Position numbers and translations under genes: made by a program
NCBI GenBank assembly: GCA_027475525.1
Contig: JAMWFC010000117.1
Location: 4,388,183-4,452,182 of the forward strand
Origin: Macrolepiota albuminosa
Lineage: Eukaryota; Basidiomycota; Agaricomycetes; Agaricales; Agaricaceae
Direction of reading: 5' to 3'
DNA: 64,000 bases
Shown: one piece after another, positions 1 to 11,018 of the stretch
How positions within the stretch are numbered: position 1 is the first letter of the stretch
How the letters are laid out: each line of letters begins with the position of its first letter
Notes under the pieces: model-generated
Database searches by the model: none
Told to the model about the DNA's origin: nothing
The model's input: only the letters and a program-made list of their open reading frames with translations

Positions 1-499
1 CCGTAGGTGAGCAAAACCACCAATAGCAGTAGGAGCGTTGGTTTACCTATCAACGCATAACCTGAGACTCCCAAAGGGTCAGGCGAGTAAACTCTGCCCG
101 AAATAGGTAGGCCCATACCACGTTCTAGACGCAGAGCCAAGTACCTCCAACTACATGTTGGAGCTGCCTCTGGCATTACAGGAACGATGCATCGTTCCAA
201 AGTTTCACGTGTTGCTGTTGTGACTATACAGCATGTCTGACAATGCGCTATTCCCTAACAGGGCGACCCCGGGCCCCTATGATTTTGGGGCTCAAGACGA
301 TGACAAATGGTTTGTCGAGTGCATCATTGGACACCGGTGGACTAAGCATAACACGCTTGAGTTTGAGGTACGCTGGTCCCTCGGGGACACAACATGGGAG
401 CCACACTCCCATTGCTCCAAGTTGGCGGCACTTGACCATTATTTGGAGTTGAAGGGTGTTAAGCGCCCACATCAATTAAGTAAGCATGCTGGCGCTTAA
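1..499 (+). pseudogene. Integrase C-terminus with chromodomain (copy A)
   Basis: This is the tail of a Gypsy integrase. The chromodomain lies at about 290-470, with key stretches WFVECIIGHRW, FEVRWSLGDTTWEP and ALDHYLELKGV. Chromodomains of this class are known to guide integration to chromatin. The upstream 230 bases match the GPY/F-like region of copy B but contain stop codons and small indels, so the reading frame is broken. The stop at 497-499 corresponds to the pol stop of copy B. Confidence 0.8.
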
Positions 500-603
500 T
501 TTGATCAGCAGTGCCAATCGCAGCTTGGCTGAGTTGGTCAGCAGCTGTGGCTGAAACACATCTTAAAAGGTGAAATTTCTTTTTCACTTTTTTTTCCTCA
601 ACC

Positions 604-3600
604 ATGGACAACATGCCTGTGGACCAGAGTGAGCAGCAGCAGCAGATTGAGAGTGCGCTGTCGGTCTTACCGTCAGCTGAAGAGGAGGGGCAGATGGCTC
701 CCCCGCTGACCCAAAATGTGCCCCAGTGGGGACAATCGCAACAAGCTGTGGGCTTCCCATAGCAGCAGCAACCACCAGCAGCAGGCTACCTGCCGCAGCA
801 GCCGGTGATCAGTGGCTATCCACCACTCCAACCCATGCAGGGCAACTTCATGCCCCAGAACGCACTTGTGGGCGGCTATCAGCCCCAACAACCAGTAGCA
901 GGCGCTTATGCACCACATCACGCAGAGGGCCAATCCCAGCAACAGGCCTACGGGGGGCTAGTCAGCCCCCAAGCAGCGCCAGGATGGGGGCAGTTTGCCC
1001 CCGCTATGGCGAGAGAGGCTACAGGCGCACATCTTTTTCCCCAGTTTACCGCCCCAGTGCACTACCCTGGCATGGGTGGTGTGCCCGTAATGATGGCGTA
1101 CTCCCCGGCTTGGATGGGGGCTTGGGGCGCAATGCCCTAGTACGGCACCTTGCATGAGGTGCCAGCCAAAGGAGGCTGGTCGATTTCCCTGTTGACCACA
1201 GCACCAATCGACAATCTAGAGAGACGCCAAGCACCCCTCGTGCAGGCCACTGTGGCCATTGAGAGCACAGAAACTCTCAGTCCAGAACGGAGCATCAGTT
1301 CATCGGCTGATGCGCCGACAAAGAGCCTGGCCAAGCTCTCCTTGCTACAGCGGCTGGAAATGCCGCACCAATCCAAGCCCAGCTTGGAAGAAGAGTCGCG
1401 TCCTCGATGCGACAAAGGAAAAGCATGGGCTGTCGAGCCCAGTCACAACCAGGACTTAGTCCTGGCTACCCTTCTCCAACATCTGGGAGACAACGGGTAC
1501 GATGTACCTGCAGAGTCATCATTCCTCTGCGATGTGGAGGCGGTCGTCCTCATCAGCTGGATGATGGATGACATGGATCATATGTGCACCCAGCGCAAAA
1601 CTGATCTCCTTGCTCTATTGGCCGCTTGTAAGCGGCAGACTACACCCCCGAGTTGGGACACTGACTCCAGCAAAAGGGCATGTCGGCAAGAAGTGGAGGA
1701 CATGCCCTCCCGCTCAATTAAGTCGAGCGTTGTTGCCTCCAGCCAGGAGGCCGGCCTAGGACAGGACATCCTTTCCTATGAAGATGTCCCTGCTCCAGCC
1801 GCCCCCTGGCTTATCCAGCGCCTCACCAGCGGCGTGTCTGAGGTTGCATCTTTGCGACCAGTATCTGTGGTTTTCACCACGCACTCTGGGGAGCAGAGTT
1901 CCAGGGGCGTGAGCACATGCCCCACTGAGGCTAAGGCCTCACAACCCCAAAAGGATCATTGGGGTAAGCAACCGGAAGGGCATGCATACGTCAACGTGCA
2001 CTTTCCCGAGGATGCCCTGAAAGGGGCCCCAGGGGCTAACATCCCCTTTTTACCCGCAATACTGGTAGAGGGCCCACCAGCCCGACTCCCGCAGTGTGTG
2101 GGCAATGGACCCACGGTCTGATAAGTCGGAGCCAGAGAGGCTGCCATCTCCACCCTCCAATGACGATTGGTATGAGGAGCCTGAAGAGGCTTGCATGGAA
2201 TCCCCTGTGCCGCACACAACGGCAGCACAACGTATGGTGCGTGAACGGCGCAACAGCAATCAACAGGCCAAGATGGACCGTCAGGCACAGGATAGCGCCA
2301 AGCGAGGAGCTGCCCTCCTCAAGGACGAAACCAGGCACATCCCTGATGCGCTCGGTGTTGTGATCTACTGTGATCACACTGTTGAGTGCCAGAACTCATT
2401 CTTTGGCAGGGGGTTAGCTCCCCAGTTCTATTGGTCGCCAGTGACCAATACCATCTTTGTCGTGCAAGAAGCCCACGCAGCCAGGTCCTTTTGAGACCGA
2501 TAAAGAGGGCAATGCTGCATCGACGCCCCACAACAGTAAGGTGTACCAAGTGGCACCTCGCGGGTTTCCCTGCAGTCCTCAAGAAGTCCGCAGGCTTCAT
2601 GCACTGGTTAACAACCAGTTTACGCCGATTTGTCAGCATCAGTTGGGCTATCTATTGCTCAACGAATTCAAGCGGGTGGCACTCAACTGCCACCCTACTG
2701 CCCGTGACAGAGCTATGTCTCACTTACTCGACGAGGTCACATATAGGACCATCACGGTACCCTTCGCAAGTCCAGAGGAGCAGGAGAACATCCTGCGAAT
2801 GATTGTGCCAACGTGGATCTATCGCCGCAAAGAGGGAGGGAGAATTGCCTTCGTCGGCCTTACCCCCCCTGATCCAAAGCAATCATTTGCTTTGGACTAC
2901 CTGGGCTCATACGCCCTCCTCTATGGACATCCTGGGACATCCAACATATGGACCGGTCTGGCCATGGACTGTGCCATGCGCATTCATTGGTGCAGCCTCT
3001 TTGGGTTTGCGCTTGTACGCGCCCTCAGCGCCAGCCGCCCCTCCAAGTCCACAGTACACAAGTACCTGGCCTATGTATTTGCACGGCCAGGCCTCTACAA
3101 AGAGGCCGTGGCTGAGTACAAGGCGGCTACGGGGCAAGTCTTTGTGCCCCTCCATGCCAATGACCCTAACTTCAAGGCTCAGGCTGTGGACATCCCAGAA
3201 GCATCAGCTTCTGTATTCACCACTTCGGACGCGTTATGCGTCCTTCTTCACAATCAAATTCTGGTCAGCTGGGCTGACCATGCGTACATCTATGGGGTCA
3301 CCTACTTGGCCCACCTCTTCTTCAGCGACAGCCAGCTCTACAACAAGGCGGCCGCTATCGACAACGAGAGGCTGCAACGCCTCGACCATTACGGTACACC
3401 CCAGTCCATTGCTCAGTGAGATGGGTGGCACAAGGCCACCATTGGCAATTGACAATGCCTGATGCTCCAGCAGCAGGACAGTTGTTGTGCTTACGATGAT
3501 GCGCTCACCAAGGGGATGTACCTCCTCATCGGGCAAGACATTCATGTCCGCAAAATCTGGACGTGCCAGTACCCGTCCGACACTGGGGATCTTCCTGATC

Positions 3601-3824
3601 CCCACCCACCTATCCCGGGGTCGACCATCGACCCCAATCTCACACTGTCCCCCCTCCGGGACTATGACGACTCCCTGCCAGTAGCAGGGCCCTTGGGCAC
3701 TTCCTATGCGCCCGCACCTGAGGATGAACTCCTTGACTACGACATGGACGACGCAACTGCCGATCCATTCCGGAAGCCTGGGGACTCTCCCATTGCCCCC
3801 ATCCCTGACTTACCAATGGCCTGA
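604..3824 (+). pseudogene. Extra ORF (ORF3) of Gypsy element, copy A, decayed
   Basis: The ATG lies about 105 bases after the pol stop, and the ORF runs almost to the LTR. It encodes a Q/P/G-rich N-terminus (polyQ, repeated PQQP and GGY motifs), a charged middle with a basic stretch (RERRNSNQQAKMDRQ), and a long, better-folded C-terminal half (for example FALDYLGSYALLYG, VSWADHAYIYGVTYLAHLFF). No family is recognised, and no signal peptide or membrane helix is visible. Interruptions include a CAG-to-TAG stop near 762, another stop at 1138-1140, and frame changes near 2100 and 2490. The same ORF sits in the same place in copy B, so it is a stable part of the element. Confidence 0.75.
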
Positions 3825-3869
3825 CCATCGTATTATCTTGAGACCGTAGCTTGGTCTGATTGGGGGGTG

Positions 3870-4105
3870 TGTAGCGTAGTCCGCTATGTGGCGTTGGCCA
3901 CATAGCTTTACTTACTGTAGTAGATATTATATTATAATTATTATAATATAATATTAATATATTAATTACTTTACCATATATATACGTACATGTGCTGCTT
4001 ATTAAGCAGCTTATTTTGTGTTTATACTACATAGTCAATAGACCGGACTGGTCTGATTCTGTGCAGTGTGAACATTAAGCTTACAATTCCTGTAACTTCG
4101 TTACA
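3870..4105 (+). repeat. 3' LTR of Gypsy copy A (236 bp)
   Basis: The LTR starts TGTAGCGTAG and ends CGTTACA, with an AT-rich centre. It is preceded by a run of six G (polypurine tract). It aligns with the two 235-bp LTRs of copy B but differs at several positions and by small indels, in keeping with an older insertion. Confidence 0.9.
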
Positions 4106-4119
4106 GAGAGAGTGGTTAA

Positions 4120-4464
4120 GGAGTAGAATGAAATACCACAAGAAGTATGCCAAAGCCTCATAGAAAGCTTGACTAAAAGGATTAAAGCAGCTATAAAGGC
4201 AAATAGAGGCCATACCAAGTACTAGATATGAAAATCAGAGTAAATTAGAGTTGGTCAAAAAACTGCTCCAATAATTGAATATTTTGTTTGATTTATTACT
4301 TGGCAAGTTCTTGTCCAAATCACATAATCCATACATCATTATAAAGTCAGGATGCAGTTGTATGTCATGTGAATTTCCACAATTTTCTGCTTAGGTAATT
4401 GTTGCACACCATGTGAATCTTTCTAAAAAGGCCAAACATTGGGGCAGTTTTTTGAGCCAGTGTA
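4120..4464 (+). mobile_element. Tc1/mariner 3'-end fragment 1
   Basis: The left part translates, with stops, as the C-terminal end of a Tc1-type transposase (KYAKAS, IKAAIKAK-like). It is followed by about 250 bp of AT-rich DNA and a terminal inverted repeat ending TTTTTTGAGCCAGTGTA. This end structure recurs at 4465-4759 and near 6717. No intact DDE core is present. Confidence 0.6.
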
Positions 4465-4759
4465 TACCAAAGACTAATAGAAAGCATGCCTAGAAGGATT
4501 CAAGCAAATGGAGGACATACAAAGTACTAGATACTAAAATTAGAGATGCTCAAAAAACTGTCCCAATGAGTGAATATTTCAAAATAGCTATTGCTTCATC
4601 ACTTTTGATCTTAATTACATAAGCCTAGGTCCATTTTGTAGCTACAATGCCATAGTATTTTACATGATTTAATCAGGATTTTAGGTACTTCCCATCCTTC
4701 ATGACAATGTCATCTTTCAAAAAGTATGAAACATTTGGACAGTTTTTTGAGCCACTGTA
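4465..4759 (+). mobile_element. Tc1/mariner 3'-end fragment 2
   Basis: This is a second copy of the transposase C-terminus plus terminal inverted repeat, ending CAGTTTTTTGAGCCACTGTA, directly abutting fragment 1. The two share the AGGATTCAAGCA-type coding end. A TA follows the terminal repeat, as expected for Tc1/mariner target sites. Confidence 0.6.
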
Positions 4760-4769
4760 TACAGTTGCT

Positions 4770-4955
4770 TGTCATGCTTCTGAGGCCCCAGAAGTGTCAG
4801 TTCTGGCATAGAGAATCCCTAGACTTGTTCTCTTTAGATCTCCCTCTGCCAGGTGAGTAGTCATTATGACATTGTTAATATATACTCTAATATACTTTGG
4901 ATCTCTCTTTGCCAGCTGTGTGACTGAGCCATAGCCTCTAGAGGCTGCCCTTACA
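4770..4955 (-). repeat. Dispersed repeat beginning TGTAAGGG (copy 1)
   Basis: On the minus strand this starts TGTAAGGGC, contains GGCTCAGTCACACAGC, and holds the motif GGCAGAGGGAGATC twice. Related copies lie at 29175-29360 (plus) and 49383-49512 (minus). The TG start and internal duplication suggest an LTR, but no partner LTR or target duplication was found. Confidence 0.55.
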
Positions 4956-5406
4956 CTATAAGAGGAGAGCATTTCAGACTGAATGACTACATCTGCTATG
5001 AAGCATGGAGAAGAGAATAATCTCATGATATAGAGCTGTATAGGGCTGAATTGAGGTAGAAAAGCTGGTAAAGGTGGTAAAAATTATGAATGCAGCACAG
5101 TACTGTGAAGTTTTGAATAATAGAGTAAATGAGAGCTTTGAAAAGTTGAAAATGGAGGGTGCTCACTACTTTCAACAGGACAATGACTTTAAACACAACT
5201 TCAAGAGAGCTGACAAATAATTTGAAGACAACAACTTTGATGTTCTCTAATAGCCAGCTCAATCCTCTGATCTCAATTCTATTGAACACCTCTAAAAGTA
5301 CCTCAAAAAGCAGCTTAAACAGTACAAAACACCTCATGATATATATGAATTGTGGGAAAAGATTGCAAAGAAATGGAATAAATACTATTAGAAGTATGCC
5401 AAAGAC

Positions 5407-6416
5407 TGTTAGATATTACAAGTAAGCCACCACCAACTCCTACATTGACTCACATCTCTCTCTATTCATGCCAGTCAACTCACTTCATTGTTACTCACAT
5501 TTTTTTTCACTCTCTACCTCTTCACATTATCACACTGGCTCTGACATGGCCTTTCTATTGTCTTCAATGTGTACATATACAAATGCTACACTACTGACAC
5601 TCTCAGTCAATTGTATATTGTGCTGAGGGTGAGCCAGAACATTACCTGTCTAACCAGCTACTTACTGACATGCTATTTGTTAGATTACAAACTTACTGTA
5701 TCTATCAGATCTTGCTAAATAAAAGTATTGAATTTTAACAGATTATAGGCTTATTGAACAACATACTTTGAAGAGATCTTCTGGACTACATTGAGAACAA
5801 CTATTCTTTCAACAAACAAATCTCTTGGCATTCTAGGACCCTGACCCCAATCAGCTGGACAATACTCTAAGTGCTTTACTTTGACCTCATGCATAAAACA
5901 TGAAATTCTTTGTCTAGTCTCCTACAGACTCATCACAATATAGGATCCATCCCCCCTTTGACCTCATGCATAAAACATGAAATTCTTTGTCTAGTCTCCT
6001 ACAGACTCATCACAATATAGGATCCATCCCCCCTTTTAGTATTACCACATCTGCATCTGCCTGCTCTAATAATGTGACCTATTCTCATATCTGGCTTGCC
6101 AAATTGAATGCTCATTGGCCAGCTACTGAGCCACTATTTGATCATGCTGCTGGAGAGTTCACAAAATAGTCCACTAAACTAGAGACCTTCTTACAGCAAA
6201 GTGGACTTGATTGGTACATCTTCACATCAGAGAAGAACTTCAGCAGGCTGATCACACAACCCAATCCTGACACTGAACTCAACATGTATGCTAATTGGCT
6301 GTCTAACAATGATCTCATCATTGGTGTCATCTGTGCAGTGGTATCTGACTCAGAACTAGAAGGCCTCAAGACTGATGGGACTGCAAAAGAATGCTACAAT
6401 GCTCTGAAAGCCCACA
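5407..6416 (+). mobile_element. Copia-type LTR plus gag fragment inside the Tc1 element
   Basis: The LTR-like part (5407-5709) starts TGTTAGATAT and ends CTATCA. It carries a CTCAGTC...CTGAGGG hairpin and is related to 60747-61063. After an untranslated stretch, 6000-6416 encodes a Copia-like gag piece, including LAKLNAHWPA, WYIFTSEKNF, VICAVVSDSELEGLKTDG and ECYNALKAHKD, with one stop near 6169. AAGAC occurs on both sides (5402-5406 and 6417-6421), resembling a target duplication although no 3' LTR is present. Confidence 0.6.
5879..6032. repeat. 77-bp exact tandem duplication
   Basis: 5879-5955 is repeated at 5956-6032, inside the untranslated region and the start of the Copia gag fragment. 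The unit has no biological boundary here and is best read as a contig-join artefact. Confidence 0.9.
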
Positions 6417-6815
6417 AAGACTGATAGAAAGCATTCCTAGAAGAATTCAAGCAGTTTTCAAGGCAAATGAAGGACATACAAAGTACTAAATATCAAAATT
6501 AGAGATGGTCAAAAAAGTATGTCAATGAGTGAATATTTTAAATCAGCCATTACTCCATCAGTTTTGATTCAAATTACATATTCCTAGGTGCAATCTGTAG
6601 CTACAATGCCACAGTATTTTACATGATTTAATCAAAATTTTAAGTACTTTCAATCTTTCATGCCAATGTCATCTTTCAAAAACTATAAAACATTGGACAC
6701 TCTTTTGAGCCACTGTAGTTTTTTTTCCTCCGTGCTTTTCCTCTGTGGCACACTGGTGTTATGTGTACCTGACACATGCCATGATCCTCACTCAACAATG
6801 TTTATTGATTATTTT

Positions 6816-6950
6816 AAACAATATCTTTAATATTTTGAGCCAAGAAATTGAAAGAATATTTTAATGTTCTTTTGTCTTGCAGAAGTGTCCTTCCTAATGT
6901 TAAAATATTCTTTCAATTTCCTGGCCCAAAATATAATAAAGACATTGTTT
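6816..6950. repeat. Long imperfect palindrome (about 50-bp arms)
   Basis: The left arm 6816-6864 and right arm 6900-6950 are near-perfect inverted copies (AAACAAT...AATATTTTAA) around a loop of about 35 bases. No TA or LTR-type boundary is obvious. It may be a short foldback element or MITE, lying between the Tc1 end and the first host gene. Confidence 0.7.
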
Positions 6951-7240
6951 ACTCTATGACAAAGACACCAGTGTGGAGATCAATTATGATTTAAGATAGA
7001 GGTGTGTGAAGACTAGAGGGCATGAAGATCCATTTCCTGTGGTGTACTGTATACTTCTAATCATGGTCCAGAAGGATATATAAACAGAGTTCAAACCTAA
7101 CCATTTTTTATTATGGCACACAGCAAATATCAGTACTCGAATGAGAATCCAGTAATCAAAGACCATGAACATTATCTGCTAATGCTTTTCCAAGTAGACT
7201 TTGACTATCAACCCACCTCAAAATCTTTGCCTAATGAACA

Positions 7241-8432
7241 TCAAGAAATCAGAATCGGTCCGAGTATTAATTCCTCTATCGCTCTCCCTAATCCCTCCGT
7301 TGTTCCATTCCCGTGCATATCAGGTGTGAGTAGATCAATTCTTGCCTGGCCGACAATGTTGTCCGGTGCAAGTACCTCCTCAATGGCAACCATGATTGCT
7401 GCCGCAGCTTCCTTTTCTCCGAGATGATCCAACATCATTTGGCCGGCCCATATCATTCCAATGGGATTGGCAATGCCTTTTCCCGCGATATCCGGAGCGC
7501 TACCATGAACTGGCTCAAAAAGACTGGGTAACCACTCCTTCGTGGGATCATTACGCCTCGCAGAAGGATTCAGGTTTGCCGAAGGCGCAATACCGATGGT
7601 CCCTGTGCATGCCGGGCCCAAGTCCGACAAAATATCGCCGAAGAGGTTAGATCCGACGACGACATCAAACGTATGTGGCCGCTGCACGAAATGGGCGCAT
7701 AGAATATCGATATGATATTTTTCCACCGTGACGTCTGGGTACTCTTTCGCGATTTCTTCAACCCTCTCATCCCAGTATGGCATCGTGACTGAAATCCCAT
7801 TAGATTTCGTTGCAGAAGTCAGCTTTTTAGCTGGTCTGCTTCTTGCCAGTTCAAAAGCGTACCTCACAACTCTGTCGACGCCAATGCGGGTAAAGACCGT
7901 ATTCTGGATCACAGTCTCTCGGTCGGTCCCCTCGAAGATCTTTCCTCCGATAGAGCTATACTCTCCTTCGGTGTTCTCTCTGACTGTGATGAAATCGACC
8001 GGTTTCCCTCCAGGGTTAGCTAAAGGAGAGACGACACCTGGAATGAGACGACAAGGTCTGAGGTTAATGTATTGATCGAATTCCCGTCGGAATGTCAGGA
8101 TGCTTCCCCAGAGAGAGATATGGTCTGGTACATTCGACGGATCGCCAACTGAGAAAGATGAGAGCAGTCAGGAATAGCGTGGAGGGAACGAATTTACCTG
8201 CCCCGAAGTAGATAGCATCGCATGCTTGCAGTTGTGCCTTCCAATCATCAGCGAGCATCTTCCCATGCTCAAGATAATACGTGCAAGATCCCCAGGGGAA
8301 TATCCGAAATTCAAAACGGAAGCCGAAGCGCCTCGCTGCAGCTTCAAGACAGCGTAAGGCAGGGGACATCACCTCAGGACCGATGCCATCTCCTGGGAGA
8401 ACAGCGATTGTATAAGTCCGTTGGTGCGCCAT
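7241..8432 (-). CDS. Tartrate/D-malate dehydrogenase-like enzyme (isocitrate/isopropylmalate dehydrogenase family)
   Basis: This is predicted to be an NAD-dependent decarboxylating dehydrogenase for tartrate, D-malate or a similar 2-hydroxy acid. Exons are 8432-8198 and 8148-7241, with one 49-nt GT-AG intron; the product is about 380 residues, normal for the family. The N-terminal nucleotide-fold start is VLPGDGIGPEV. FPWGSCTYYLEHG is the variant typical of the tartrate dehydrogenase branch rather than LeuB. The substrate/phosphate loop is VRENTEGEYSSIGG, the signature region is GSNLFGDILSDLG, and the cofactor end is VHGSAPDIAGKGIANP. The ATG at 8432 is chosen because the open frame further upstream has only a TTG. 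All key residues look intact. The exact substrate is inferred. Confidence 0.88.
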
Positions 8433-8757
8433 GAATGTTGTAATCAACTTGGAAAGGGGGCCGAAAGCTCACCGACACTGCTTGATTTCTATAATAAAGG
8501 AGAGGTGACCAACCACATGAGCTTCATTTGTTTGCCTCCCGGAACACCTATTTGTCAGTCGAAGCATATTATTCCACGAGGAAAAACTCACACATCTTGT
8601 CAATGTCTCTGATTCGAAAAACAAACAGTAACAATACAATTTCTCAATTATTCATCACAGCTATTACAACATATACGCAGTCGACAAAGCAAGGACAACA
8701 TGATCAAGACATCGAGTCCGTCGTGCAAATAGATGTCAAAACCGGTCAAGAGGACAC

Positions 8758-11018
8758 TTAATACGAAAAGAAACCCATCCCGAAAACTTTTTCAGCTAAT
8801 GACTCTTCACTCGCTCTGCATGACGCCCAGAGGTTTGCCTGCTGGCTAGGCAAAATGTGACTAGGACGCCCAGCATTCTTCCAGTGAAAAGATCTGCCAA
8901 AATCAATCAAGCGGAAGCTCAAATCCTCTCTCCTGCGCTGCGAGGGTGGAGCACTGATCGGGCCACGTTGACTGACAATGTTACGAGGGTAAATCGAACC
9001 GTGAGCCCAACCTGCGTGATGGAGACGGTAGATAAGAGACAGGGCTTCATTCCTATGAAACAAGATGTCAGCTTTCCTTAAAATCATGAAGAGAGCCAGA
9101 AGCTCACTTTTGGTCATAAGTGAGTTCTTCGGGATTGACAGGCGAGCCACAATCTTCAAGAAGCAGAATGGGACTGAAATACCCCGTTTTCTTGTTCTCG
9201 CCTTCCTTATCTTCCCTTTCCTGATTATCTTTATCATCGTCAAAGTTCCACTCTGGGACATAGTACCCATAGAACTGCGGCACCAATGCTCCAACTGGGA
9301 CAGGATCGTGCATAGGTGGAAGAATATTGAATCCACTCCAGTGCTGGAACATGTGCTTCTTAAACGATTCGTAGTTGGCCGCCTCACTAACCAGATGGTC
9401 ATCATTGCGAAGGGACAGTTTACCTATTACGCGCATCTTCACCGTAGGAGGTACCTCAGGCGGCGGCTTTACATGTGGACACGTCGGATGCATCGGGTCT
9501 TGCCATTCAACAGTCGTGCGTATAGGGCGCACGGGACCAGCGTATTCGGCATGATATGTGCAGTCCTGCGTCTCAAACTGACCTTCATCTGAATCACTTT
9601 TATCAAGATTTTGTCTCTGTACGACGTGAAAGACAACGGATGGTCGGCCCTTAGGAACAAGCTTGATCTCCCCACTCAACTCCTTCCATTTCGGGTTTTT
9701 GAGCTCACCATGCTCACCATCCTCCTCACGAATAATGCGCGCAATGTCTGCCTTGACACACTGTTCGCACAGGATAAAATCGGTAGAGGGTGGTGGAATG
9801 ACGGCTGATCGTGGAAGCTCCCATTCGGCTTGATAGACAACAGAGTGGTTTCCGGTCCCAACAACGTACTTTGGGGAGAGATAAAGGTGCGCTTCTTCGA
9901 TGGGTTCACTAACTTTTGAGGCTGGGGCATGGGAACGAGGAGGACGTCCGTGCACGACGAAGACAGGAGGCTCTACGGGACCAGGGATTGCAGGTGGACG
10001 GATGAGGTAGCCTTCGAGGACATTCTTCTTGTCAGCACGATCTTCAAGAGGATCGTTAATGAATTCATTGATTAAAATCTCTTTCTTCTGAGCCTTAAGT
10101 CGTTCTTCAGCTTCCGCTTTCGCTCGTTTTGCACCATGTTTAGAAAATTTGAGCCTGTATACATGCGTGATATCTTCCATGGAAGTCCATTCCTCACCAT
10201 CATAAGGCTTGGCTCCGCCGAAGACATTCTTTGACTGGACAGCAAGGAGGTTCCAGGGATCGTGCACGACAAGTTTTTTAGGAAGGTGATCAAGGTCGAT
10301 GGTTGATGTGATGCGCTCGGTTTTGTAACTGAAGGGGACGAGAGGCCACGACAAGGGGTAATTAGCAACATCAAAAAGAGATCCAGTCGATGCCTGTAGA
10401 AGGGTTCAACCGATACAACTTGAACGATGGATGTGACCAGACCTCTTTGCCTTTCATTATCTGCTTTGACATAGATATCCCGGCCTTCCCCTGCCTGATA
10501 TTTTCCTCCAGTTCTTCAATCTTCGTACACGGTGACCACAGCTCAATAATCTTTGGAACCTCTTCCATCTCTGCCCACGCAATCTCGTCCTTAGCGTAGT
10601 CAGTCTCGCCGTTCGCTTTCATCCACTCCATCAACTTGCTTCCAGTCGTGATCGTTGAGAGATAAGGCACATCTGGCATCCGGTTTACTCGATAAAAGTC
10701 GAATATCGTCGCACCCCATAATTGAATGCCGTTTGGAATCGTTTTTCCGGGAAGCGTGTTCGCGGGAGTAATATTGCTGCCTTTAGGGTCACGTGGCCAA
10801 TAACGGTAAACCATTCGTTTACGAGACCTTTTGCCGTTCAAAACCTGGAGAGCTTCGCTTGTAGATGCTTCGTCTTTGGTTGGCATTCTCGAATTTCCTG
10901 ACGTCTTGTCCTTTTTGAAACTGGTATTGTACAGGCTCAAGATCGCGATGAGATCTTCAGCAGTGAAGGTTTGAGAGTCCTCTTTTGGAAGATTTGAAGA
11001 AGGCGCGCCGATATCCAT
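8758..11018 (-). CDS. Protein-kinase-like fold protein, probable pseudokinase
   Basis: Three exons give about 705 residues: 11018-10417, 10328-9108 and 9052-8758. The introns are 88 nt (with a good GCTAAT branch site) and 55 nt, both GT-AG and phase-consistent. The first 200 residues are specific to this protein and of unknown role. A glycine-rich-loop-like segment VGTGNHSVVYQAEW lies near residue 355. The C-terminal lobe shows WAHGSIYPRNI where kinases have HRD-x4-N, and FRLIDFGRS where they have DFG. The catalytic Asp is Ser and no clear VAIK lysine is seen, so catalysis is doubtful. A highly acidic/basic stretch (DDDKDNQEREDKEGENKK) sits between the lobes. Similar HG-type kinase-like proteins are expanded in Agaricomycetes; the function here is unknown. 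Confidence 0.8.

Larger units (their letters stand above)
1..4105 (+). mobile_element. Ty3/Gypsy retroelement copy A, 3' portion
   Basis: This is the right-hand end of a Gypsy element whose 5' part lies outside the window. In order it holds the integrase tail with a chromodomain, a long extra ORF, a G-run polypurine tract, and the 3' LTR. It is collinear with 37.57-42.15 kb (copy B). Against copy B it carries many C-to-T and G-to-A differences and some small deletions, so it is the older copy. No 77-bp duplications were seen in it. Its right flank is Tc1-like DNA. Confidence 0.9.
5071..6717 (+). mobile_element. Tc1/mariner element with decayed transposase, split by Copia DNA
   Basis: From 5071 to 5406 the plus strand reads as the second half of a Tc1-type DDE transposase, broken by stops: FQQDND, KTTTL/FEDNNFDVL, PAQSSDLNSIEHL and KYLKKQLKQY are recognisable. 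At 5406 the frame stops inside a KYAKD motif. The remaining transposase end resumes at about 6417, followed by AT-rich DNA and the terminal inverted repeat ending at 6717. The DNA between (5407-6416) is a Copia LTR plus gag. Confidence 0.7.
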
